This document shows positions 36,784 to 44,748 of a DNA stretch of 64,000 nucleotides, in pieces (position 1 is the first letter of the stretch; each line of letters begins with the position of its first letter). The DNA is from Planctomycetota bacterium (lineage in GTDB: Bacteria; Planctomycetota; UBA1135; GCA-002686595), in contig DUBE01000066.1 in assembly GCA_012960475.1 (NCBI GenBank), forward strand, positions 83,683 through 147,682, in the 5' to 3' direction. The notes beneath the pieces were generated by a model, which was given only the letters and a program-made list of their open reading frames with translations, was not told the DNA's origin and did not search any database. A program made the translations under genes and the position numbers.

Positions 36784-37716
36784 ATGACCACCCCCGACCC
36801 CTTCGATGCGGCGCCGATCTGCGCCCTGGTGGGCCCCACCGCCTCGGGCAAGACTGCCCTGGCCCTAGATGTGGCTCGCGCGGCGGGTGCTGAGGTGATC
36901 TCCATGGATTCCATGCTGGTCTACCGGGAACTGGGCATCGGTACAGCCAAGCCCAGTCCCGAGGAACTGGCTGAGGTGCCGCACCACCTGATCGATTTGG
37001 TGAGCGTGAATGAGCTCTTTGATGTGTCCCAATGGCTCAAGGCATCCCAGGAGGCATTGGCGGATTGCCTGGCGCGCGATCGTCGTGTGCTTTTTGTGGG
37101 GGGCACGGGCTTCTTTCTCGCCGCGCTCTTACGTGGCCTCTTTCAGGGACCTGCGCCGGACCTGGAATTGCGAGCGCGGCTGGAACAGACTGGCCAGGAT
37201 GAGGGCGGCGAGGTGCTGGTGCGGAAACTCGCTGAAGTCGATCCCGAGAGTGCCGAGCGTATTCATCCCAAGGACTTGCGCCGGGTGATCCGGGCCTTGG
37301 AGGTCTTTCAGCAGACCGGCCGCACCCTTTCTGATTGGCAGCAGGAGTGGGGCGGCAATGACCAGCGTCAGAAGCGAGCGCGGATCCTGGGGCTGCATAT
37401 GGAAGTTCCCGCTATCGATCTGCGCATCCGTGCTCGTACGGAGCTCATGATCGAAGCGGGCTGGCAGGCGGAAGCTCTTGCTGCGCGGGCCATTGGTTTC
37501 TCCAAGAGTTCAGCGCAGGCCCTGGGTTATGCAGAAATCCTCGCCTGGGCGGATGGAGAGGCTACGCGCGAAGAGACCGTGGAGCGCATCGCATTGGCCA
37601 CGCGCCAATTCGCACGACGCCAAAGGACCTGGTACCGCAAGTTCTCCATCGAATGGGTAGATCCCTCGAGCCCGCAGCTGACTGAGTTGGCTCTGACGCA
37701 CTTCGCCTGGAATTGA
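36784..37716 (+). CDS. miaA: tRNA dimethylallyltransferase
   Basis: MiaA prenylates A37 of tRNAs that read codons starting with U. The 310-residue protein has the P-loop GPTASGKTALALDVA, the substrate Asp in VISMDSMLVYRELGIGTAKPS, HHLIDLVSVNELFDV, VLFVGGTGFFLAALLRGLF and the C-terminal RQFARRQRTWYRKF. All are standard. It is single by spacing and is followed by a strong terminator at 37760-37789. Confidence 0.96.
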   Translation: MTTPDPFDAAPICALVGPTASGKTALALDVARAAGAEVISMDSMLVYRELGIGTAKPSPEELAEVPHHLIDLVSVNELFDVSQWLKASQEALADCLARDRRVLFVGGTGFFLAALLRGLFQGPAPDLELRARLEQTGQDEGGEVLVRKLAEVDPESAERIHPKDLRRVIRALEVFQQTGRTLSDWQQEWGGNDQRQKRARILGLHMEVPAIDLRIRARTELMIEAGWQAEALAARAIGFSKSSAQALGYAEILAWADGEATREETVERIALATRQFARRQRTWYRKFSIEWVDPSSPQLTELALTHFAWN

Positions 37717-37759
37717 GCGCGGAAGTTGCTGCGCTCGATCAATCGGGATGCAAGAAAAG

Positions 37760-37789
37760 AGCGACCCGTGCAGTGCTGCACGGGTCGCT
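37760..37789. terminator. bidirectional rho-independent terminator
   Basis: AGCGACCCGTGCA (37760-37772) pairs perfectly with TGCACGGGTCGCT (37777-37789) across the loop GTGC. It sits between convergent miaA and the small lipoprotein gene. An A-rich run (AAGAAAAG) on the left gives a U-tract for the minus-strand transcript, and TTTGAGTTGCTTT follows on the right. Confidence 0.8.
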
Positions 37790-37828
37790 TTGAGTTGCTT
37801 TGGGGAGTACGCTGCTCCCGGGCGCTGG

Positions 37829-38092
37829 TCAGCCGTTGCGCAGTGGATTGTCGGGGTTGTACCCGAACAGATGGCGTTGCAGGGTCAGGCCGATGGACTT
37901 CGCATCTCTCTCAAGCCATTCGAGGGGGCTGCCGTCCTCGGAGGCGTCATAGCCACTCAAGGTGCGCTGCATGCGTGTGGGCATGGACTTGGGGTTCCAG
38001 TGATCGTTCATGTTGGAGCCGTCGGTCACGCAACTGCTGCAGAGGGAGGCGCAAAGGGCGCCCAAAAACAAGGTGGCGAGGGAACGCTTCAT
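37829..38092 (-). CDS. small lipoprotein, unknown
   Basis: The 87-residue product starts with a lipoprotein signal (LATLFLGALCASLCSSC) whose acylated Cys is near residue 21. The 66-residue mature part is polar, with SPLEWLERDAKSIGLTLQRHLFGYNPDNPLRNG at the end in two recognisable halves. ATG 38092 is taken as start; the frame continues further upstream through a G-rich segment without any signal. No family recognised. Confidence 0.65.
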   Translation of the reverse strand: MKRSLATLFLGALCASLCSSCVTDGSNMNDHWNPKSMPTRMQRTLSGYDASEDGSPLEWLERDAKSIGLTLQRHLFGYNPDNPLRNG

Positions 38093-38272
38093 GAGGACAG
38101 GGTGGGGACTTCCTTGGTGGTCGGGGGGGGTGCCGGGCCCGTGGGGGCTCTGGGGGGGGGAGAGGATACGGCCAAGGGGGACAGGAGTCCAGTCCAAGCC
38201 TTCCCCTTGGTTCTCTGGGCGCTACCCTGGGCAGCCCCGTTGGTCACCCCTTTCCGGGATCCAGCCCCTTCC

Positions 38273-38923
38273 ATGAGCTCCCATCCCCTGTCCGACACCT
38301 CTCCAGGGCCTCTTCGCATGGGAGTGCTGGGGGGATCTTTCAATCCCGTGCACCTGGGCCACCTGGTGGTGGCCCGCACCGCTCTGCTGGCGGCAGACCT
38401 TTCGGAGGTGCTTCTTGTGCCTGCAGCCGAGTCTCCCTACAAGCGTGGGCGGCCCCTGGCGCCGGCGGAGGATCGGGTGGCCATGCTGGAACTGGCCCTG
38501 GCCTGCGAAGCACAGATGCGGGTGGCGACGCTGGAACTGGAGCGTGGGGGAGTCTCCTGGACCGTGGACACCCTGCGCGAACTGTCCCGGCCGGGGGTCG
38601 AACTGCGTCTGATCCTGGGCTCGGACAACTTGCCGGGCCTGCCCGGTTGGAAGGACATCGAACAGATTTTTGAATTGGCCACACCCTTGGTGGTCCTGCG
38701 AACTCAGGAGGCTCCGACCCAGTTGGCAGCGGCGGTCGAGGCATTGGGATCGGAGATGGGTGCCTTGCTGCAGGCGGGGTTCTGCCCCATGGAGCCCCAC
38801 CCCGGCGAGTCCAGCTTGATTCGCGCGGGGCTGGCCGGGGGAGAGCCGGATGGGGGCTTGCTCCATGAAGGGGTGCGGGTCTACATCGAGCGTCGCGGGT
38901 TGTACGGGGAAGGAACTCTGTGA
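38273..38923 (+). CDS. nadD: nicotinate-nucleotide adenylyltransferase
   Basis: NadD adenylates nicotinate mononucleotide in NAD synthesis. The 216-residue protein has the nucleotidyltransferase motif GVLGGSFNPVHLGHL with HLGH at 27-30, LILGSDNLPGLPGW, and near the C terminus the ESSLIRAGL form of the SSTxIR motif. ATG 38273 is used; an internal ATG at 38318 directly before the conserved block is an alternative. The frame extends far upstream, but that part overlaps the lipoprotein gene and is noncoding. Its stop overlaps the next start (GTGA). Confidence 0.92.
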   Translation: MSSHPLSDTSPGPLRMGVLGGSFNPVHLGHLVVARTALLAADLSEVLLVPAAESPYKRGRPLAPAEDRVAMLELALACEAQMRVATLELERGGVSWTVDTLRELSRPGVELRLILGSDNLPGLPGWKDIEQIFELATPLVVLRTQEAPTQLAAAVEALGSEMGALLQAGFCPMEPHPGESSLIRAGLAGGEPDGGLLHEGVRVYIERRGLYGEGTL

Positions 38924-39822
38924 ATTCCTGGCCTCAGCTGGCCGGAATCGCTCTGGTGACCTTGCTGTTGGGTGGCATGCTCGCGGCTTTGGCTCGGCGT
39001 CTGGGTTGGCTGGGCAGGGGCTGGTCGGGGGCTGAGAAGGAAGCGGGCTTGCATGCCCCGCGCGTGCCTCCGATCGGAGGTCTGACCATCTTGCTTGTTC
39101 TGATCGGGATCGAGTTCGCGGACCTGGGAATGGGACCCCTGCCCTGGGCCGCCCTTGCTGGCGCCTGGGTCCTGGGTACCTGGGATGATTTCAGGCCCCT
39201 GGCAGCGCTGCCCAAGGTATTCGGCCAACTCACGGTGGGGCTGCTGTTTGCTCTTCAGCGCGGATCTCTTCAGAGCGGCAATTTTCTGGTCCTGGGACAG
39301 GACCTGGCCCTGGCTGTGGTGGCCCAGAATCTGGCCAATACCTTCGATCACTCCAATGGCTTGTGTGCGGGCTGGGCTCTGCTGCTGCCGGGTACGCCTT
39401 GGGCGCTGCGTGGGGTCCTGCTGGGGTTTCTGCCCCTGAATCTATTCAGGAGGCACTCAAAAGAGAACCCGGCTTCCCAGCCGCGGGCGTACCTGGGGGA
39501 TGCGGGCAGCCATCTGCTGGGCATTCTGGTGGCCTCCCAGCCGGAGGCCTGGCTGGCCCTGACCCTGCCCGCTCTGGACCTCATCCGTGTTGTGGTCCTT
39601 CGTTGGCGCGGGGGCCAGCCCTTTTGGCGGGCCGATCGCAGGCACCTGGGCCACCGCTTGGAGGCCCGATCCTGGCCGCCGATTGCCGCTTTGTTGATCC
39701 TCTGGCCCCTCTGGCTCCTGGCAGGATGGCCCTGGGTGCTGGGGGGGATTGGTCTCGGGTTTGGATTGTTGCTCTGGTTCACTGCCAGTTCGGGTTGTAC
39801 CGGGGCCGTCGGGCAGAGATAA
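38920..39822 (+). CDS. MraY/WecA-type polyprenyl-phosphate sugar-1-phosphate transferase
   Basis: This family moves a sugar-1-phosphate from a UDP-sugar to undecaprenyl phosphate to start a cell-surface polymer. The 300-residue protein has about nine membrane segments, the Asp pair in GTWDDFRPL, NTFDHSNGLCAG and YLGDAGSHLLG, all matching the family catalytic loops, and RWRGGQPFWRADRRHLGHRL near the C terminus. Whether the sugar is GlcNAc or another cannot be told. The start is GTG coupled to nadD (GTGA). The glycosyltransferase run at 57-63 kb may use its product. Confidence 0.82.
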   Translation: MNSWPQLAGIALVTLLLGGMLAALARRLGWLGRGWSGAEKEAGLHAPRVPPIGGLTILLVLIGIEFADLGMGPLPWAALAGAWVLGTWDDFRPLAALPKVFGQLTVGLLFALQRGSLQSGNFLVLGQDLALAVVAQNLANTFDHSNGLCAGWALLLPGTPWALRGVLLGFLPLNLFRRHSKENPASQPRAYLGDAGSHLLGILVASQPEAWLALTLPALDLIRVVVLRWRGGQPFWRADRRHLGHRLEARSWPPIAALLILWPLWLLAGWPWVLGGIGLGFGLLLWFTASSGCTGAVGQR

Positions 39823-39865
39823 TCCTTGCCCTCAAACGCCGCCCCACCCGGCCCACTTCGATCCA

Positions 39866-40681
39866 ATGTCTTTTCCCCTCACCGCTCTTATCAGCGACTT
39901 GCATGGCAACGTGCCGGCTCTTGAGGCCATGCTTGATGATGCCCACAAGCAGGGGGTGCAGCGCTTTGTGTGTCTGGGTGACATGGTGGGTTATGGGGCG
40001 AATCCCCGCTACGCTTTGGACTTGGTGATGCGCTTGTGCGTGGAGCATGCCCGTTGGCCCGAGGGTACTTCGGAGTCGGAACTTCTGCCCGGTCTATGCC
40101 TCAAGGGCAACCACGAGGAGGCGCTGCTCTCTTCCGCCAGCGACTTCAATCCCAAGGCGCGTATGGCAATCGAGTGGACGCGTGGAGAATTGGACTCTGA
40201 TCGTGAGCGTAGCGATGTGTACTGGGATTTTATCTCCAGTCTGTCCGCCAGCACCAGCGATGAGCGTGCCATGTATGCGCACGGGAGTCCCCGGGACCCG
40301 GTGCGCGAGTACATGCTGCCTCGGGACATCAAGGATCAACCGAAGATGAGAGAGAACTTCGCCGCTATGACCCGTAGCGTCTGCTTTGTGGGGCACAGCC
40401 ATGTGCCCGGGATCTACTACGAGGACGAACGCTACTTCCTGCCCCGAGGCACCTCTGGACCCTACCTGCTTGGCGACTCCCCCGACTGCAAGGTGATTGT
40501 CAATGTGGGCTCCGTAGGTCAACCACGCGATGGAGACTGTTGTCTGTCCTACCTGCTCTTTGACGGCGAGATGATTACTTTCCGCCGTATTGAGTATGAA
40601 ATCGAGCGTGCTGCCGCAGCGATCCGCGCGGTGGACGAACTCCCTGAATTCCTAGCGGAGCGGCTTTTTTCCGGCCGCTAG
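39866..40681 (+). CDS. metallophosphoesterase
   Basis: The 271-residue protein has the calcineurin-like phosphoesterase motifs in order: ISDLHGN, CLGDMVGYG, LKGNHEEALL, YAHGSPRD and GHSHVPG, which provide the two-metal site. The family includes YfcE-type phosphodiesterases and diadenosine tetraphosphatases; the substrate here is unknown. ATG 39866 precedes the first motif directly. It is 43 bases upstream of yidC on the same strand. Confidence 0.85.
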   Translation: MSFPLTALISDLHGNVPALEAMLDDAHKQGVQRFVCLGDMVGYGANPRYALDLVMRLCVEHARWPEGTSESELLPGLCLKGNHEEALLSSASDFNPKARMAIEWTRGELDSDRERSDVYWDFISSLSASTSDERAMYAHGSPRDPVREYMLPRDIKDQPKMRENFAAMTRSVCFVGHSHVPGIYYEDERYFLPRGTSGPYLLGDSPDCKVIVNVGSVGQPRDGDCCLSYLLFDGEMITFRRIEYEIERAAAAIRAVDELPEFLAERLFSGR

Positions 40682-40723
40682 AGCGCATCCAATTAGTCCC
40701 TAACCCACGGCAACCACAATCCA

Positions 40724-42685
40724 ATGGAGAAGCGACTTCCGCTCTTCCTCTTTCTTTCCTTCGGCATTCTCTTCGGCTGGCAGATGCTCTTTCCGCCGCC
40801 TGCGAAGCCCGAAGTTACTCCAAGGGACGGTGCAGGCACCAATGAACAGGCCGAGGGGCAGGACTCCGCCAGTGGAGCCCGTGTATCCGCTGCGGTCCCT
40901 GCTGATGTGCTGCAGGGCGAGCCCTGGTCTGAGTCCCTGATTCTTGGCCGCGCGGGGGAACTGGGCCACTACTCGGTGCGCTTCGACAGTCTGGGCGGCA
41001 CGGTCAGCGAACTGTCCGTGGATGGCTGGTACGACTCCGGGTTGCTTGATACAGAGCAGCAGAGAGAGGTTGCCCACTGGGTTTCACTCCTGCGTCCCAT
41101 GGACCTGGGGGCTGGCCCGGTGGGTTCGTTGCTCATGGAGACATCCGCTTCCAGTGCAGTCCACTTTCCAGGTGGTTTGTCCAAGGTGCACTGGGCCCAT
41201 GAGTGGATTCTCTCCAGGAACGAGAAGGTCGGTGTGCGCTTCAGTCATCAGCCCAAGGCGGATGGCTACAAACTGATCAAGGAGATTCGCAGTGTTCCGG
41301 GGGACTTGCACCTTGAGGTTCTGCTGCGCATCGAGGCTCCTGTGGGTTCTGAGGAGCTACGCGCTCACACTGCACTTTTTCGCTTGATCCCCGCGGTGGG
41401 CCTGTCCGAGTCCAGCGAGGACCAGTGGTACATCTCACCAAAAGCCCGCAAGGGATACGAAACCGCCGACGGCCTTGAGGTGGACTGGGAGGAGCGTCGG
41501 GATGGACCCGCCTTGGACGATCTTGAAGGGGATCTGCCCAGTGGTTCGCAGACCGCATTTGTGGGAGTCGACAACAAGTACTTCGCCGTGCTGCTGCGTG
41601 CAGCGGACTCGGTCAGTCGCGAGACTCTCAAGGGCACCCGTTGGCGACGGGTCTTTGATCAGGGTTGGTTGGACGATCACCCTGGCGAGGAATCCAAAGC
41701 CTGGCGCGGCATGCTGGTGGACCAGGAACTGGCCCTGGCCATGCCCGGCCGGGGGGCAGCAAAAGAATATCACTTCGAGCTCTTTGCGGGGCCCAAGGAC
41801 GAGAGCCTGATGCTGGCTGACGAAGAGGCTTACGCTGCTCTGACGGTGGCGGACCTGGGTTTCTTCGATGGAATCGCGGGTCTCCTGTTGACTGTTCTCA
41901 GTGCCTTGGAGGGACTGGTGGGCAACTGGGGTGCGGCGATCATCTTGTTGACCCTGCTTGTGCGTGGCGTTCTCTTTCCGATCAACCGTCGCTCTCAAAC
42001 CGCCATGGCCCAGCACACCACCAAGATGAAGCGGGTGCAGCCCAAGCTGAACGCGGTCAAGGAGCAGTACAAGGACAACCCCCAGAAGCTGCGTCAGGAA
42101 CAGGCCAAGATCATGCAGGATGAGGGAGCTTTCCCGCCCCTGGGAGGATGCCTCCCCATGTTTCTGCAGATCCCCGTGTTCTTCGGTCTCTTCAGTGCGC
42201 TGAGGGTCTCCTTTGACCTGCGCCAGGCGAGTTTCTTGTGGGTCGAGGATCTCTCCATGCCCGATCGCTTGCTGCGTATTGACTTCAACACGCACTTGCC
42301 CTTCATCGGTACGATTGAGTATCTGAACGTGCTGCCGCCCTTGATGGTGGTGCTCTGGATCCTGCAACAGCGCTTGATGCCCAAGCCCACGGACGAGCAG
42401 GCCGCGCGCATGCAGAAGATGATGATGTGGATGCCGGTCCTGTTCGGGGTCTTTCTCTACAACTATGCGGGTGGGCTGTCCCTGTACATGATCACTTCGA
42501 GCCTGTTCGGTATCGCGGAGTACACCATTGTGCGTAAGATCTGGCCGATTGACGACACAGAGAAGGCGCGCAAACCTGGCAAGTTCATGAAGCGTATGAA
42601 GGAGATGCAAGAGCAGCAGGCGCGTATGCAGAAGCAACAGCAAGCGAGCAAAAAGTCCGGAGGGGGGCGCAAGAAGCGCCGCTAG
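40724..42685 (+). CDS. yidC: membrane protein insertase YidC
   Basis: YidC inserts and folds inner-membrane proteins. At 653 residues it is of the long Gram-negative type: N-terminal membrane segment (LFLFLSFGILFGWQMLF), a periplasmic beta-sandwich of about 300 residues, then the insertase core of five membrane segments (first one LLTVLSALEGLVGNWGAAII) with the conserved groove Arg in TLLVRGVLFPINRRSQ, and LGGCLPMFLQIPVFFGLF. The C terminus is basic (KKSGGGRKKRR), typical of ribosome contact. mnmE follows after five bases, the usual neighbour; rnpA and rpmH are not upstream here. Confidence 0.95.
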   Translation: MEKRLPLFLFLSFGILFGWQMLFPPPAKPEVTPRDGAGTNEQAEGQDSASGARVSAAVPADVLQGEPWSESLILGRAGELGHYSVRFDSLGGTVSELSVDGWYDSGLLDTEQQREVAHWVSLLRPMDLGAGPVGSLLMETSASSAVHFPGGLSKVHWAHEWILSRNEKVGVRFSHQPKADGYKLIKEIRSVPGDLHLEVLLRIEAPVGSEELRAHTALFRLIPAVGLSESSEDQWYISPKARKGYETADGLEVDWEERRDGPALDDLEGDLPSGSQTAFVGVDNKYFAVLLRAADSVSRETLKGTRWRRVFDQGWLDDHPGEESKAWRGMLVDQELALAMPGRGAAKEYHFELFAGPKDESLMLADEEAYAALTVADLGFFDGIAGLLLTVLSALEGLVGNWGAAIILLTLLVRGVLFPINRRSQTAMAQHTTKMKRVQPKLNAVKEQYKDNPQKLRQEQAKIMQDEGAFPPLGGCLPMFLQIPVFFGLFSALRVSFDLRQASFLWVEDLSMPDRLLRIDFNTHLPFIGTIEYLNVLPPLMVVLWILQQRLMPKPTDEQAARMQKMMMWMPVLFGVFLYNYAGGLSLYMITSSLFGIAEYTIVRKIWPIDDTEKARKPGKFMKRMKEMQEQQARMQKQQQASKKSGGGRKKRR

Positions 42686-42690
42686 GGGCG

Positions 42691-44133
42691 ATGGACCCCG
42701 ACCCTGTCCTGGCTTCCTCCGGCAGCACGATCTGCGCCCTTTGTAGCGCAGGGGGACGGGCCAGCCGCGGGGTGATCCGGGTCTCTGGACCCCTTTCCGG
42801 GGAGCTCTTGGAGCGCACCACCTGTGGGACGCAAGGTGCTGCACAGGAGGGTCTCAAGCCCCAGTCACGGGGGGTCTTTGAAGGCCAGTTCAATGACGGC
42901 CTGGGTACCTGTCCCGTGCTCGTGATCTGGATGCCGGGTCCCGGGTCCTATACGCGCGAGGATGTGGTGGAGTTTCACCTGCCGGGAAACCCGCACCTCA
43001 TGCAAGCTGCTCTGCAGCGACTGTTGAAACTCGGAGCCCGCAGCGCCGAACCCGGCGAGTTCACGCGCCGCGCCTTTGAGAACGGTGCCCTGGACTTGAC
43101 CCGAGCCGAGGGTGTCCTGGCCCTCATCGAGAGCGCCAATGAGGAGCAGCGGCGCGCGGCCAGCGCGCTCTTGTTAGGTGGACTTGGCAGGCGCATGGCG
43201 GGATTGCGTGAATGCCTGGATGACTTGCGCTCTCTCTTGGAAGCCTCTTTGGATTTTGATCAGAACGACACGGGGCATGTGCCCGAGGAAGAACTGGAAG
43301 CGCTCTTCCAGCGTGCCTTGGAGAAGTTGCATGCGGCCACCCATTGGGAGAGTGCGCGGGATGCGGGACCGGACCTGCAGAGGGTTGTGTTGGCGGGGGC
43401 GCCGAATGCGGGCAAGAGCTCGCTCTACAACGCCCTGATGTCCTGCGCCCCCGATCCCATGCCCGCACTGGTCGATCCCCTGGCGGGCAGCACCCGGGAT
43501 GTGCGCCGGGGAGAACTCTCCTTGGGGCGCGGGCGAGTGACCTTGATCGACACGGCTGGGGTCGGTCCCCTGCAGAACCCTGGGGAGGCGGCGCTTTCCG
43601 GGACCCTCGATGGCCGTGCCCAGGAGCGTGCTCGTGAGGAGGTGCAGGCGGCCGACCTGGTGCTCTGGGTGCTTGATGGGGGGGCTGAGGTCCCTGCGCA
43701 TCTGGACCCTCCTGGCCTCTTGGTCTGGAATCAGATCGACCGGGCCGGGGTCTCTCAGGAGCCTCCTGAGGGCTTGATCAGGGGGGCTCGGGGCTGGTGT
43801 GCGGTCAGTGCCCAAGAGGGTCAGGGCCTCGAATCCTTGCGCAAGGTCGTCTCAGGTCTGCTCGGCTTCGCCCCTCCAGCCAGTGGGGCAGGGCCGCAGT
43901 CTTCCGAAGGGGGTTCCCTCGGGCGCCAACTCCGTGCTCGTCATCTGGATGCTCTGCGCTCCGCCAGGCAGGCCCTGGCCGAAGCCCATCAGCTCAAGGC
44001 CCAGGCAGCTCCTCTGGATCTTGTGGCCGAGGCCCTGCGCGGGGTAAGCCGGGAGTTCGATGCGATCGAGGGCAGTAGCACTTCGGAGGATCTGCTGGAC
44101 CGGATTTTCTCGCGCTTTTGTTTGGGCAAATGA
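42691..44133 (+). CDS. mnmE: tRNA modification GTPase MnmE
   Basis: MnmE with MnmG makes the 5-carboxymethylaminomethyl group on U34 of tRNAs. The 480-residue protein has the N-terminal tetrahydrofolate-binding domain (GVIRVSG, PGPGSYTREDVVEFH), helical domain, G domain with P-loop GAPNAGKSS, GSTRDVRRG, DTAG and NQID (the G4 motif has Gln where Lys is usual), and the C-terminal FCLGK that carries the conserved Cys. It is codirectional with yidC at 5 bases spacing, so probably one operon. Confidence 0.94.
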   Translation: MDPDPVLASSGSTICALCSAGGRASRGVIRVSGPLSGELLERTTCGTQGAAQEGLKPQSRGVFEGQFNDGLGTCPVLVIWMPGPGSYTREDVVEFHLPGNPHLMQAALQRLLKLGARSAEPGEFTRRAFENGALDLTRAEGVLALIESANEEQRRAASALLLGGLGRRMAGLRECLDDLRSLLEASLDFDQNDTGHVPEEELEALFQRALEKLHAATHWESARDAGPDLQRVVLAGAPNAGKSSLYNALMSCAPDPMPALVDPLAGSTRDVRRGELSLGRGRVTLIDTAGVGPLQNPGEAALSGTLDGRAQERAREEVQAADLVLWVLDGGAEVPAHLDPPGLLVWNQIDRAGVSQEPPEGLIRGARGWCAVSAQEGQGLESLRKVVSGLLGFAPPASGAGPQSSEGGSLGRQLRARHLDALRSARQALAEAHQLKAQAAPLDLVAEALRGVSREFDAIEGSSTSEDLLDRIFSRFCLGK

Positions 44134-44274
44134 GCCCGGCAGGAGTTCAAGCGCCCACGGCAGGACAAACCACAAGTCCTGGCGTCAGATCCCCTCTAGC
44201 GGCGATGCATACGCAAGATGTAGAGTAGCGGGCCGCGTTGGAGCTCCTCTAGGGGGGCCCAGACGTCCATCCCC

Positions 44275-44748
44275 ATGAACTGTCCCCGTTGTGCCGCTGG
44301 CGACGACCGCGTCGTCGATTCCAGAACATCTGCTGACGGCAGCGCTATCCGGCGCCGTCGTGAGTGTCTGGGCTGTTTTCAGCGCTTTACCACCTACGAG
44401 AGGGTGGAGGAGACCCCCCTCAGGGTGGTCAAGAAAAATGGCGAGCGGGTGCGTTTTGAGCGCGAGAGAATCCGCTCGGGAATGCTGCGCTCCTGCGAGA
44501 AACTTCCCATCAGTATGGAGGACATCGAAGCGGCTGTGGGGCGCATTGAAACCCAGTGCCAGGGGGAGTTCGATCGTGAGGTGCAGAGCTCGGTCATCGG
44601 CTCCCTGGTGATGGATGAGTTGCGGAACATTCATCAGGTGGCCTATGTGCGCTTCGCCAGTGTCTATCGCGAGTTTCGTGACGTGGAACAATTCCTGGAG
44701 ACCCTGCGCCCGATCCTGCGCCAGCCTTCTGGGGAGATGGACTCATGA
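44275..44748 (+). CDS. nrdR: transcriptional repressor NrdR
   Basis: NrdR represses ribonucleotide reductase genes when its ATP cone binds ATP/dATP. The 157-residue length is standard. The zinc ribbon has Cys3-x2-Cys6 (MNCPRCAAG) and a second CxxC (CLGCFQRF), followed by RFTTYERVE and the ATP cone, VKKNGERVRFERERIRSGM to FASVYREF. No NrdR box is evident in the 141 bases upstream and no ribonucleotide reductase gene is in the window. The stop overlaps the next gene (ATGA), which encodes another ATP-cone protein. Confidence 0.95.
   Translation: MNCPRCAAGDDRVVDSRTSADGSAIRRRRECLGCFQRFTTYERVEETPLRVVKKNGERVRFERERIRSGMLRSCEKLPISMEDIEAAVGRIETQCQGEFDREVQSSVIGSLVMDELRNIHQVAYVRFASVYREFRDVEQFLETLRPILRQPSGEMDS

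Noticed and set aside
41435-42844. 469-codon minus-strand frame opposite yidC and mnmE
   Set aside because: yidC and mnmE are unmistakable on the plus strand; the antisense product has low-complexity His/Gln/Arg content.
44134-44274. NrdR box upstream of nrdR
   Set aside because: I looked for the usual AT-rich palindromic NrdR boxes in this gap and found none convincing.
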